Assembly: GCF_015354575.1 (NCBI RefSeq)
Contig: NZ_JACAFQ010000030.1
Location: 1 to 60,022, forward strand
Source of the DNA: Pseudomonas sp. UFMG81
GTDB taxonomy: Bacteria; Pseudomonadota; Gammaproteobacteria; Pseudomonadales; Pseudomonadaceae
DNA length: 60,022 bases
Reading direction: 5' to 3'
Position 1 is the stretch's first letter. Each line of letters opens with the position of its first letter. The notes under the pieces are model-generated. The model had not been told where the DNA came from. It did not search any database and saw only the letters and a list, made by a program, of their open reading frames with translations. Shown in pieces: positions 25,011 to 33,189 of this stretch. The position numbers and the translations under genes are program-made.

Positions 25011-26123
25011 TCAGTGGGCGTGTGCAATCGGATCGAGCGCGCGAGCGTGCTCCACCTCCCAGCCCAGCGGTACCACATCGCCCACGGCCAGGGCCGGGTC
25101 GAGTTCGGCGATCGGCTGCTTGACGAAGAAGTCGGCCTTGCCGCAAACCTCCAGGCGCACCCGTACGTGGTCACCCAGGTAGATGAACTCGGCCACCCGG
25201 CCGGAGAACCGATTCACGCAGCTTTCGCTGTGGCCGTTGAGGCGCACGCGCTCGGGGCGGATCGACAGGGTGACCGGCTCGCCGGGTTGGCCAACATTCA
25301 CCGCCAGCGCCTCCACCCGTTCGCCGCGGCCCAGTTGCACCTGGCAACGCTTGCCATCGCTGGCCAGCAGGGTGCCGTTGATGCGGTTGTTCTCACCGAT
25401 GAAGTTGGCGACGAAGGTGTTGCACGGCTCTTCGTAGAGGGTGCGCGGGTCGGCGATCTGCTGGATCTCGCCTTGGTGGAACACTGCCACCCGGTCGGAC
25501 ATGGTCAGCGCCTCGCCCTGGTCGTGGGTCACGTACACCACGGTCACGCCCAGGCGCTGGTGGATGTGCTTGATCTCCATCTGCATGTGTTCGCGCAGTT
25601 GCTTGTCCAGGGCCCCGAGGGGTTCGTCCATCAGCACCAGTTGCGGCTCGAACACCAGGGCACGGGCCAGGGCCACACGCTGCTGCTGGCCACCGGACAG
25701 CTGACCGGGGTAGCGCTTGGCGAAGGCATCGAGCTGGACCATGTTGAGTACCCGCTTGACCCGCTCGCTGACGTCGGTCTTGCTCAGGTTGCGCACGGTC
25801 AGCGGGAAGGCCAGGTTCTCGGCCACTGTCATGTGCGGGAACAACGCGTAGTTCTGGAACACCATGCCGATGTCGCGCTTGTGCGGCGGCACGTTGTTGA
25901 TCGAGCGCCCGGCCAGCTGGATTTCGCCGGCGGTGGGGGTCTCGAAGCCGGCCAGCATCATCAGGCTGGTGGTCTTGCCCGAACCGGAAGGGCCGAGCAG
26001 GGTGAGGAACTCGCCCTTGCGAATGTCCAGGTTGAGGTCTTTGACGATCAGCGATTCGCCGTCGTAGCTCTTCTGTACACCACGGAAGCTGACCAGCGTC
26101 TCGTTCGAATTCGCCTCGCTCAT
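25011..26123 (-). CDS. agtA: ABC transporter ATPase, PotA/PotG type
   Basis: The energising subunit of the importer, 370 residues. Walker A GPSGSGKTT, the Q-loop FQNYALFPH, the signature LSGGQQQRVALARAL and Walker B VLMDEP with the H-loop VTHDQGEA are all intact. A C-terminal TOBE domain starts near residue 250. The start at the ATG ending at 26123 follows the family. It is the first gene of the operon. Upstream lies a perfect inverted repeat (26235-26252) and a sigma54-like element. Confidence 0.9.
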   Translation of the reverse strand: MSEANSNETLVSFRGVQKSYDGESLIVKDLNLDIRKGEFLTLLGPSGSGKTTSLMMLAGFETPTAGEIQLAGRSINNVPPHKRDIGMVFQNYALFPHMTVAENLAFPLTVRNLSKTDVSERVKRVLNMVQLDAFAKRYPGQLSGGQQQRVALARALVFEPQLVLMDEPLGALDKQLREHMQMEIKHIHQRLGVTVVYVTHDQGEALTMSDRVAVFHQGEIQQIADPRTLYEEPCNTFVANFIGENNRINGTLLASDGKRCQVQLGRGERVEALAVNVGQPGEPVTLSIRPERVRLNGHSESCVNRFSGRVAEFIYLGDHVRVRLEVCGKADFFVKQPIAELDPALAVGDVVPLGWEVEHARALDPIAHAH

Positions 26124-26197
26124 GCCCTGCACCTTCTTGTTGGAATGACTGCGTGGGCAACAGCGTAGAAGAGGCGAAAGCCCCCGCAAATCGGGGC

Positions 26198-26213
26198 TGC
26201 TGAGAGAATGCCA
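26198..26213 (-). promoter_or_regulatory. possible sigma54 -24/-12 element upstream of agtA
   Basis: On the minus strand TGGCAT-N5-CAGCA retains the GG and GC dinucleotides 10 nt apart, but the -12 half deviates from TTGCA. It lies 75-90 nt before the agtA start. The neighbouring regulator is NarL-type and has no sigma54-activating AAA+ domain, so the call is weak. Confidence 0.3.
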
Positions 26214-26234
26214 TCATCCGGATGGAAGACTTGC

Positions 26235-26252
26235 TGTAGGGATCGCCCTACA
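26235..26252. promoter_or_regulatory. candidate AgtR operator (perfect inverted repeat)
   Basis: TGTAGGG-ATCG-CCCTACA is a perfect palindrome with 7-bp arms, 112 nt upstream of the agtA start. NarL/LuxR-type response regulators usually bind such short inverted repeats. The adjacent agtR encodes one. Confidence 0.5.
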
Positions 26253-26283
26253 AGGATGGCGTTTTCAGGACACACCCAAATCT

Positions 26284-26372
26284 CTGTGGGAGCGGGCTTG
26301 CCCGCGAAGAGGCCAGCCCAGGCACCGCTAACGGCAGGCCAGGCCCATTCGCGGGCAAGCCCGCTCCCACAG
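26284..26372. repeat. REP pair (family A)
   Basis: Inverted REP cores CTGTGGGAGCGGGCTTGCCC and GGGCAAGCCCGCTCCCACAG enclose about 45 nt. It lies between agtR and the agtA promoter region. Confidence 0.9.
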
Positions 26373-26417
26373 GGTTCTTCGGTGTCCTGAAGATGGCAGC
26401 TGTCGCAACCAGAACAG

Positions 26418-27047
26418 TCACACCAGCTTGTGCTCCATGGCGTACTTCACCAGCTCCGCCAACGAATTGACCTTGAGCTTCTGCATCAACCGCGCCTTGT
26501 GGGTACTGATGGTCTTGCTCGACAGCGCCAGTTGCTGGGCGATGTCGTTGACGTTGGCACCCTGGGCCAGGCGCTCGAACACCGAGAATTCGCGCTCCGA
26601 GAGCAGTGTGTGCAAGGGCCGGGTCTCGGTCAGGCCCACCTCGAACACCATGCGGTCGGCCAACGCCGGGTCGATATAGCGCCCACCCCCGGCCACCCGG
26701 CGAATAGCGGTGAGCAGCAGCGCCGGGTCGCTGTCCTTGGTGGCATAGCCCGCCGCCCCGGCTTTCAACGCCCGCGCCGCCATCTGCGCCTCGTCGTGCA
26801 TCGACAGCATCAGGATCGCCGGCGGGTTGTTCAGTGCGCGAATCCGCGGGATCGCCTCCAGGCCGTTCACTCCAGGCATGGAGATATCCAGCAGCACCAC
26901 CTCGCAAGGGGTGTGGCGCAGGGACTCGAGCAATTGCTCACCGTTACCGGCCTCCCCTGCCACCTGCATGTCCTTGGCCAGGCCGATCAACTGCTTGATC
27001 CCTTCCCGGACAATGGTGTGGTCTTCGGCCACCAGCACTCGAATCAC
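26418..27047 (-). CDS. agtR: NarL/LuxR-family response regulator
   Basis: A 209-residue regulator with a receiver domain and a C-terminal LuxR-type helix-turn-helix. The phospho-acceptor is D54 in VLLDISMPG; acidic residues E8/D9, and K104 in YATKDSD, complete the pocket. The output domain reads LSEREFSVFERLAQG, then the recognition helix LALSSKTISTHKARLMQKL. It overlaps agtS by 4 nt. By synteny it is AgtR, which in P. aeruginosa controls agtABCD and has been linked to sensing peptidoglycan-derived sugars. Confidence 0.88.
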   Translation of the reverse strand: MIRVLVAEDHTIVREGIKQLIGLAKDMQVAGEAGNGEQLLESLRHTPCEVVLLDISMPGVNGLEAIPRIRALNNPPAILMLSMHDEAQMAARALKAGAAGYATKDSDPALLLTAIRRVAGGGRYIDPALADRMVFEVGLTETRPLHTLLSEREFSVFERLAQGANVNDIAQQLALSSKTISTHKARLMQKLKVNSLAELVKYAMEHKLV

Positions 27048-29446
27048 GTTTGTTTCTCCTGCATCAATGGAATCGCCACGCTCAGGCTGGTGCCCTCGCC
27101 CGGCTCGCTGTCCAGGTTCATGCTGCCACCGAGCATCAGCACCCGCTCACGTACACCCACCAGGCCGAACGATGTCGGCCGCGCCGCGTCCACGGTAAAC
27201 CCCGCACCGTCGTCGATCACGGTCATGCGCAACTGCCCGGCCTCGCGCAGCAGTTCGATCTGCACCGTGTGCGCCTGGGCATGGCGCATGACGTTGGTCA
27301 GCGCCTCCTGCAGGATACGGAACAGGCCGATGGCCTTGGCATCACTCAAGGGTGGCAGATTGTCCGGCACCTGCACCAGGCAGGGGATCTGCGTGCGTGC
27401 CTCGAAACGCCGGGCCTGCCATTCGATCGCCGAGGCGATACCTGCGTCGAGAATCGGCGGGCGCAAGGCGGTGGCCACATCGCGCACCAGCTGGAACAGC
27501 TGGGCGATCAGGCGCTTCATGCTGGTCAGGCGTTCATTGAGCCCTGGGTCCAATTCGGCGAACGCCAGCTCGCACATCGACACCTCCAGCTTGAGCACGG
27601 TCAGCATCTGCCCCAGTTCATCGTGCACTTCACGGGCGATGCGGGCCTTTTCCTCCTCGCGCACGCTTTCCAGGTGCGCCGACAGCTCGCGCAACTGCTC
27701 CTGGGACCCCGCCAGCGCCAACTCGGCCTGCTTGCCCTGGGTAATGTCCCAGACCACACCGTCCCACACCACCCGGCCATCGGCCAGGCGGCGGGTGGTG
27801 GCCTTGATATCGGCCCAGCGCTGCTCGCCCTGGCGCGTGACAATACGGCCCTGCCACGACCAGTCCTGGTCGCTGGCCAACGCCATGTCCTGGACCCGGT
27901 GATAGTCCGCGCGGTCCAGGGGGTGGACCAGGTTGCGCAGGCCCATGTCAGGGTGCTGGATCGCCGCCGGGCTGTAGCCCACCAGTGCCTCGCTGCCTTC
28001 ACTGATGTAGGGAAACTCCAGTTCGCCCTCGGCGACGTCGCGCTCCAGGCGAAAGACCAACCCCGGCACGTTGCCGGCAATCCCCTTGAGCCGCGCCTCG
28101 CTTTCGCGCAAGGCCGCCAGCGCCCGGCGGCGCTCGGTGACATCGGTGAGGAATACCACCAGGTATTCGGCATCACGAAAACGCAGGAACGACAACGACA
28201 AGTCGACCGGCAGCAGGCTGCCGTCGACGCAGCGACACTGGCTCTCGAACTGCAGCTCGCCGCCGTCACCGCTGCGGGCACGCTTCCACAGCTCCAGCCA
28301 GCGGTCCATGTTCAGGTTGGGCTCGATGTCGATCAGCGGGCGCTCCAGCAATGCGCCCTCGGCAAAGCCGAGCATGCGTGCGATGGCATGATTGGCGTAA
28401 CGGATGTGGCTGTCCCAGTTGACCCAAAGGATACCGACCGTGCTCTGGTCGATGGAGAACTGGCTCAGGCGCAGTGCCTGCTCGCGGGTCTGGCGCTCGG
28501 CCAGGCTCTCCCGGGCCGCCAGCAGCCCACGCTCGAGCCCGCGCTGCTGGCGGCGCTGCCACACCAGCGTGGCCAGCGCGCACAACAGCAACAGGCCAAA
28601 CAGCATGGCCAGGTTCTGCCAGAAACCGGCCGACTCGGAGAAGCGCGGGTACTTCGGTTGCAGCCAGCGCTGGTGCATTTGCTCCAGGCTTTTGGCCGGC
28701 ATGGCCTGCAAACCACGCTCGAGCACGTCGGCCAGCAGCGGCCAATCGCGCCGCGACCCCACCCGCAGCAACTGCGGCAGGCCGATATCACCGACCACGG
28801 CCAGGTCACCGAACTCGCTTTCGCGGGACAGGCGGCTGAGCTGCGCCTCATCCAGCACAGCGAAGCCTGCCTGCCCGCCAAGCACCAGTTGCAAGGCTTC
28901 ACGCTCGTTGGGTACGCCCTGCAAGTTGAGGTTGCCGTAGTTGCCGCGCAGGTAGTCGGCGAGCCTGGACGGCATGCGCACCGCCACCCGGTCATTGGCA
29001 CCGAGGGTTTCCAGCTCCACCGCCACCGCACCGCTGCGCATCCCCACCACCAGCTGCGGGACGCGCATGTAGGGGTCGCTGAACAGCCAGTTGCGCAGGC
29101 TCGCGGGGGTTTGGGTGAGGCCTGGGGCAAAGTCGATCTCGCCGGCCTGCAAGGCATGCTCGAGCGCGGCTTCGTCGCTGAAGCCGCGCCAGGTCAGGTC
29201 AAGCCTGAGCGACTGGGCCAAGGCGCTGACCAACTCGACGTTGGCGCCATAGAACTGCTGCAGGCGCCGGTCGAACTGGGCATAGGGTGCTTGCAGCACC
29301 AGGCCCACACGCAGGCTGCGATGGCTGTCCAGCCATTGCTGCTGGGCGGGTTCCAGCACAACGGCAGGCGGTGCATCGGGACGCGCCAAGGCGATCAAGG
29401 GTAGACACAACCAGCCGATAACCCACAGGCAACGCACTCGCTTCAT
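27044..29446 (-). CDS. agtS: hybrid-input sensor histidine kinase with periplasmic solute-binding domain
   Basis: An 800-residue membrane kinase. A signal sequence is followed by a periplasmic SBP_bac_3-type domain (about 30-270), a transmembrane helix (around FWQNLAMLFGLLLLCALATL), and two PAS/PAC domains (about 325-440 and 450-575). A HisKA_3 dimerisation domain has the phospho-acceptor His in AREVHDELGQ, and the C-terminal HATPase has the N-box NVMRHAQAH and DDGAGF. The amino-acid-type binding domain suggests direct sensing of a periplasmic ligand, plausibly the solute imported by agtABCD. It is transcribed with agtR. Confidence 0.88.
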   Translation of the reverse strand: MKRVRCLWVIGWLCLPLIALARPDAPPAVVLEPAQQQWLDSHRSLRVGLVLQAPYAQFDRRLQQFYGANVELVSALAQSLRLDLTWRGFSDEAALEHALQAGEIDFAPGLTQTPASLRNWLFSDPYMRVPQLVVGMRSGAVAVELETLGANDRVAVRMPSRLADYLRGNYGNLNLQGVPNEREALQLVLGGQAGFAVLDEAQLSRLSRESEFGDLAVVGDIGLPQLLRVGSRRDWPLLADVLERGLQAMPAKSLEQMHQRWLQPKYPRFSESAGFWQNLAMLFGLLLLCALATLVWQRRQQRGLERGLLAARESLAERQTREQALRLSQFSIDQSTVGILWVNWDSHIRYANHAIARMLGFAEGALLERPLIDIEPNLNMDRWLELWKRARSGDGGELQFESQCRCVDGSLLPVDLSLSFLRFRDAEYLVVFLTDVTERRRALAALRESEARLKGIAGNVPGLVFRLERDVAEGELEFPYISEGSEALVGYSPAAIQHPDMGLRNLVHPLDRADYHRVQDMALASDQDWSWQGRIVTRQGEQRWADIKATTRRLADGRVVWDGVVWDITQGKQAELALAGSQEQLRELSAHLESVREEEKARIAREVHDELGQMLTVLKLEVSMCELAFAELDPGLNERLTSMKRLIAQLFQLVRDVATALRPPILDAGIASAIEWQARRFEARTQIPCLVQVPDNLPPLSDAKAIGLFRILQEALTNVMRHAQAHTVQIELLREAGQLRMTVIDDGAGFTVDAARPTSFGLVGVRERVLMLGGSMNLDSEPGEGTSLSVAIPLMQEKQT

Positions 29447-29541
29447 CTATACGCTCGTCTTGGCAAGGGCGGCCACCTGGCGTGGCCGTCGCGGACAAAT
29501 ACTATTAGGCTGCCGGTATCTTTCTGGCCTTGGACCGATTC

Positions 29542-30543
29542 ATGTTCACACTTTATCGCACGACGCTGGCCATGTTCTGCATGGCGTCGCTACTGCCGCT
29601 CGGTGCTCAGGCCGCCGAGCCTGAAAAACCGCAGGAGGCCACCGAGGCCGCCGCGCCCGTCGCCACGCCGCGCCCGGCAATGGTCGAGCGCAGCCAGGAC
29701 GACGCCCTGGCACTTGAGCGCCAGGTACCAAAAGCCGAGCAGCAATCGTTGCAAGCCAATGGCGAACCCTTCCTGGCGCTGTGGAAACCGGCCAACGACA
29801 GCGACCCGCAAGGCGCGCTGATCATCGTCCCCGGCGCTGGCGAAAGCGCCGACTGGCCCACCACCGTCGGCCCGTTGCGCCGCGGCTTCCCCGATGTCGG
29901 CTGGGGCACCCTGAGCCTGAGCCTGCCCGACCTGCTGGCCGAGCGCCCGCAGGCGCGCGTCGAAGCCAAGCCTGCGGCCGAACCGAAGCCGCAAGAGGGT
30001 GAAACCGCGCCGGCCAAGGATACCCCAGCCGATGCCAACGCCAACGTAGCCCAGGCGACCGCCCCCGACGCGGACGCCGCCGAGAGCACCGACGCGGTCG
30101 CGGCTGATGAACACGGCAGCGAAGCGGATGCCGAGCGCATCTTTGCCCGCCTCGACGCTGCCGTGGCCTACGCCCAGCAGCAGAACGCGCGCAGCATCGT
30201 GCTGCTGGGCAACGGTAGCGGCGCCTATTGGGCCGCGCGCTATCTCAGCGAGAAACAACCGCCCCAGGTGCAGAAGCTGGTGATGGTCGCCGCACAGACG
30301 CCAGCGCGGGTCGAACACGACCTGCTGAGCCTGACCCCAACGCTGAAAGTGCCGACCGCCGACATCTACTACGCCACCCGCACCCAGGACCGTCTGGCCG
30401 CACAACAGCGGTTGCAGGCCAGCAAGCGGCAGAAGGACAGCCAGTACCGCCAGCTGTCGCTGATCGCCATGCCAGGCAACAAGGCAGCCGAGCAGGAGCA
30501 GTTGCTGCGCCGGGTGCGTGGCTGGTTGTCGCCGCAGGAATAA
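29542..30543 (+). CDS. DUF3530 family alpha/beta-hydrolase-like exported protein
   Basis: The 333-residue product has a signal peptide ending near GAQAAEP. A hydrolase-like core contains LIIVPGAGESADWP, and SIVLLGNGSGAYWAARYL may be a nucleophile-elbow-like GNGSG. Between them is a long Ala/Glu/Pro/Asp-rich low-complexity stretch (about residues 140-195). The typical catalytic triad cannot be confirmed, so activity is uncertain. The ATG at 29542 is preferred to a TTG four codons upstream. It is divergent from agtS and convergent with the djlA-like gene. Confidence 0.75.
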   Translation: MFTLYRTTLAMFCMASLLPLGAQAAEPEKPQEATEAAAPVATPRPAMVERSQDDALALERQVPKAEQQSLQANGEPFLALWKPANDSDPQGALIIVPGAGESADWPTTVGPLRRGFPDVGWGTLSLSLPDLLAERPQARVEAKPAAEPKPQEGETAPAKDTPADANANVAQATAPDADAAESTDAVAADEHGSEADAERIFARLDAAVAYAQQQNARSIVLLGNGSGAYWAARYLSEKQPPQVQKLVMVAAQTPARVEHDLLSLTPTLKVPTADIYYATRTQDRLAAQQRLQASKRQKDSQYRQLSLIAMPGNKAAEQEQLLRRVRGWLSPQE

Positions 30544-30560
30544 CCCCGGCACACCGCGTT

Positions 30561-30591
30561 CCGCAGGAGCCAGCCTTGCTGGCTCCTGCGG
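30561..30591. terminator. perfect 14-bp hairpin between convergent genes
   Basis: Arms 30561-30574 and 30578-30591 pair perfectly around CTT. There is no T-run. It lies 17 nt after the DUF3530 stop and 13 nt before the djlA-like stop, so it may mark both 3' ends or be a REP-type element. Confidence 0.6.
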
Positions 30592-30604
30592 ATTCAGCGC
30601 GGGC

Positions 30605-31369
30605 CTAGAGGCCGCGCCGCTTGCGAATCATGGCGTAAGCCTGGTGCAGTTCACGGGTATGCTCGGTCGCCTCGCGCACCTTGGCCTCGCTGGCGCCGCT
30701 GCCCACCAGCTTGTCCGGGTGATGGCGGCTGACCAGCCGACGGTAGGCCTGCTTGACCTTGTCGACCTCGGTGTCCGGTTCGACCCCCAGCAAACGCAGC
30801 GCCGCCGCATAGGTCATGGTGCCGTTCTCGACTGCCGACTTGCGCGGCTCGTACTCCAGCGACAACGCGTGCACCTGTTTGCGGCTCAGCCCCAACTGCT
30901 CACCCCACCTGAGCAGCAGGTCGCGCTCATGGCGCCCGGCCTTGCCGTCGGCCCAGACCATCCGCCAGCAGGCGCGCAAGGTGCCTTCGGCGGCGTGGGG
31001 TTGCAGTTTGATGCGTCGCAGGTGATGGCTCAGCCGGTCCTTGCCGGCCTTGCCCCGGTTGAACGCGGCAATCGCCCGCAAGCGGGCAGGCTCGGCCAGG
31101 TCCAGGCGCGTCATCTCCTGACGAGCCTGCTGGATATGCCCATCGACCACCCGCCCATCGCTCTTGGCCAAGCGCCCGAGCAGCACGAACAGCAGTTCGT
31201 CATCACGCAGCGCCGGGCGCCCACCCAGGCGCTCGCGCATATCGTCCCATCCTTGCAGACGCAATCGCCGATCCATGGCCTGGCCCAGCAACGCCCCGAG
31301 CAATGCGCCGGGGATGCTGGCCATGGCAAAACCGGCCCCGGCACCAATCACTGTGCTTGGCCACCACAT
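30605..31369 (-). CDS. djlA: DjlA/TerB-type membrane-anchored J-domain co-chaperone
   Basis: A 254-residue protein with an N-terminal hydrophobic Gly/Ala-rich segment (about residues 7-28), a TerB-like helical domain (about 55-165) and a C-terminal J domain. The DnaK-activating HPD tripeptide is present in SRHHPDKL. DjlA proteins recruit DnaK to the inner membrane. It begins 1 nt after murU, so it belongs to the amgK-murU operon. The djlA symbol is given by domain order; orthology to E. coli djlA is likely but not proven. Confidence 0.85.
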   Translation of the reverse strand: MWWPSTVIGAGAGFAMASIPGALLGALLGQAMDRRLRLQGWDDMRERLGGRPALRDDELLFVLLGRLAKSDGRVVDGHIQQARQEMTRLDLAEPARLRAIAAFNRGKAGKDRLSHHLRRIKLQPHAAEGTLRACWRMVWADGKAGRHERDLLLRWGEQLGLSRKQVHALSLEYEPRKSAVENGTMTYAAALRLLGVEPDTEVDKVKQAYRRLVSRHHPDKLVGSGASEAKVREATEHTRELHQAYAMIRKRRGL

Positions 31370-31370
31370 A

Positions 31371-32042
31371 TCAGGCTCGCTCGCCGATCAGGCGCTCGAC
31401 ATCGGCCAGGCGCTCCAGGGTGCCGACATCCACCCAGCGCCCGTTGAAGTGCTCACCGCTGACCCGGCCTTCGGCCATCGCCTGGCGCAGCAGCGGCGCC
31501 AGCTTGAACGCACCGGCCTGGCAGCCGTCGAACAGCGCCGGGTCGAGGACCGAAATGCCGCTGAAGGTCAGCGTGCCCGGTGCCTCGTCGCCATCGGTCA
31601 CTTGCCCGCCCCGCAGGCGGAAGTCACCGTGCCCGTGATGCCCGGGATTGTCCACCAGCACCAGATGGGCCAGGCCCTGCACAGGGCTGCGCAACTGGGT
31701 GAAGTCGTAATCGGTCCAGATATCACCGTTGACCAGCAGGAACGGCGCATCACCCAACAGCGGCAATGCCTGGAAGATGCCACCACCTGTCTCCAACGGC
31801 TCGCCTTCTGGCGAGTAGCGGATGCTCAAGCCGAAACGGTGGCCATCGCCCAGGTGGTTTTCAATCTGCTGGCCCAGCCAGGCGTGGTTGATCACCACCT
31901 CTTTGAAACCGGCCTTAGCCAGCGCCTCCAGGTGGTATTCGATCAACGGCTTGCCCGCGGCCGGCACCAGCGGTTTTGGGGTATGCAGGGTCAGCGGGCG
32001 CATTCGCTCGCCCTTGCCCGCTGCGAGGATCATTGCCTTCAT
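31371..32042 (-). CDS. murU: N-acetylmuramate alpha-1-phosphate uridylyltransferase
   Basis: Makes UDP-MurNAc from MurNAc-alpha-1-phosphate and UTP, the last step of the cell-wall recycling bypass described in P. putida that confers fosfomycin tolerance. The 223-residue nucleotidyltransferase has the signature LAAGKGERMRPLT with PKPLV after it, and the metal-binding NGDIWTD. It overlaps amgK by 4 nt. Confidence 0.94.
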   Translation of the reverse strand: MKAMILAAGKGERMRPLTLHTPKPLVPAAGKPLIEYHLEALAKAGFKEVVINHAWLGQQIENHLGDGHRFGLSIRYSPEGEPLETGGGIFQALPLLGDAPFLLVNGDIWTDYDFTQLRSPVQGLAHLVLVDNPGHHGHGDFRLRGGQVTDGDEAPGTLTFSGISVLDPALFDGCQAGAFKLAPLLRQAMAEGRVSGEHFNGRWVDVGTLERLADVERLIGERA

Positions 32043-33058
32043 GAACGTGCCTCGGCCTTGAGTGCTGCGATCAGCTCGCCGAGTTCGGCCAATTCCGGAC
32101 GACGACCAATCACTTCATCTATATAGGCGAAGAATCGCGGTACGTCGGTGAGATAGCGTGGTTTGCCATCACGGTGGCAGATACGGGCGAAGATGCCGAT
32201 GACCTTCAAGTGCCGTTGCACCCCCATCAGGTCACTGGCGCGCTGGAATTCCTCGAACGTCGCCTGCACCGGGATACCGGCGGCGCGCGCCTTGTCCCAA
32301 TAACTGCGCAGCCAACCTTCGACCCGCGCCTGCGGCCAGCTGAGGAAGGCATCCTTGAACAGGCAGGTGATGTCGTAGGTGACCGGGCCGTAGACCGCGT
32401 CCTGGAAATCCAGCACCCCGGGGTTGGGGGTGCTGTGCATCAAGTTGCGCGGCATGTAGTCGCGGTGCACCACTACCTTCGGTTGCGCCAGCGCGCTGTC
32501 GATCAGCAGTTGGCTGACCCGTTGCCAGCTCGCCTTCTGCGCGTCGCTGAACGTCAGGCCCAGCTCACGCCCCACGTACCACTCGGGGAACAGTTCGACT
32601 TCCCGGCGCAGCAGGGCATCGTCGTAGCTGGGCAACGGCGCCGCCATAGGCAGGCGCTGGAAGGCCAGCAGCGCATCGATGGCGTCGGTGAAAAGTGGGT
32701 CGGCGTTGTCCTGATCGATGATGTCCAGATACGTCTGGCGCCCCAGGTCACCCAGCAGCAGGAAGCCACGCTCCAGGTCCTGCCCATGGATGACCGGCAC
32801 GTTCACACTGGCCGTGGCCAGCAGGTGGTCGATAGCGACGAATGGGCGGCAATTTTCCTGGGGAGGCGGCGCATCCATGATCACAAAGCTGTGGCCAGCG
32901 CCTTCCCAGCGGAAGTAACGACGGAAACTCGCATCGCTGCTGGCGGCGGTCAGGCTGCCTGTGGGCACATCGCCCCAAGCGTTGTCTTGGAATAGTTTCT
33001 CGAGTTGCTCATCAAGCCAGGCAGTCAGTTGTTGCAGGCGTACATCGTGATCAGGCAT
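32039..33058 (-). CDS. amgK: N-acetylmuramate/N-acetylglucosamine kinase (anomeric)
   Basis: Phosphorylates MurNAc and GlcNAc at C1 to feed MurU. The 339-residue protein has an aminoglycoside-phosphotransferase fold: SSDASFRRYFR at the N-lobe, the catalytic loop VVHRDYMPRNLM and the metal site LDFQDAVYGP. It is first in the amgK-murU-djlA operon and divergent from lptD, the usual Pseudomonas arrangement. Confidence 0.94.
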   Translation of the reverse strand: MPDHDVRLQQLTAWLDEQLEKLFQDNAWGDVPTGSLTAASSDASFRRYFRWEGAGHSFVIMDAPPPQENCRPFVAIDHLLATASVNVPVIHGQDLERGFLLLGDLGRQTYLDIIDQDNADPLFTDAIDALLAFQRLPMAAPLPSYDDALLRREVELFPEWYVGRELGLTFSDAQKASWQRVSQLLIDSALAQPKVVVHRDYMPRNLMHSTPNPGVLDFQDAVYGPVTYDITCLFKDAFLSWPQARVEGWLRSYWDKARAAGIPVQATFEEFQRASDLMGVQRHLKVIGIFARICHRDGKPRYLTDVPRFFAYIDEVIGRRPELAELGELIAALKAEARS

Positions 33059-33071
33059 TACAAGGGTCTCC

Positions 33072-33087
33072 GACGGCCCTAGCCGTC
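33072..33087. repeat. small inverted repeat in the amgK/lptD divergent region
   Basis: GACGGC and GCCGTC (33072-33077, 33082-33087) are a perfect 6-bp inverted repeat around CCTA, between the two divergent starts. It could be an operator or a leader hairpin. No clear envelope-stress (AlgU) promoter was seen in this gap. Confidence 0.35.
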
Positions 33088-33189
33088 AAGCGGGTCATGC
33101 TTTATTATCCAGCATCTTTTTCAGACCATCGAGAGGCGTGCGGCCCCCACACGCGGGCAGATGGCACGCAGGAAGCCCGGACTAATAAG

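Noticed and set aside
27050..29404. 784-codon open frame antisense to agtS
   Set aside because: Gln/His/Arg/Leu-rich translation with no motifs, fully opposite a histidine kinase with intact catalytic boxes.
32982..33189. AlgU/RpoE promoter for lptD
   Set aside because: No GAACTT-N16-17-TCTGA match could be found in the divergent region.
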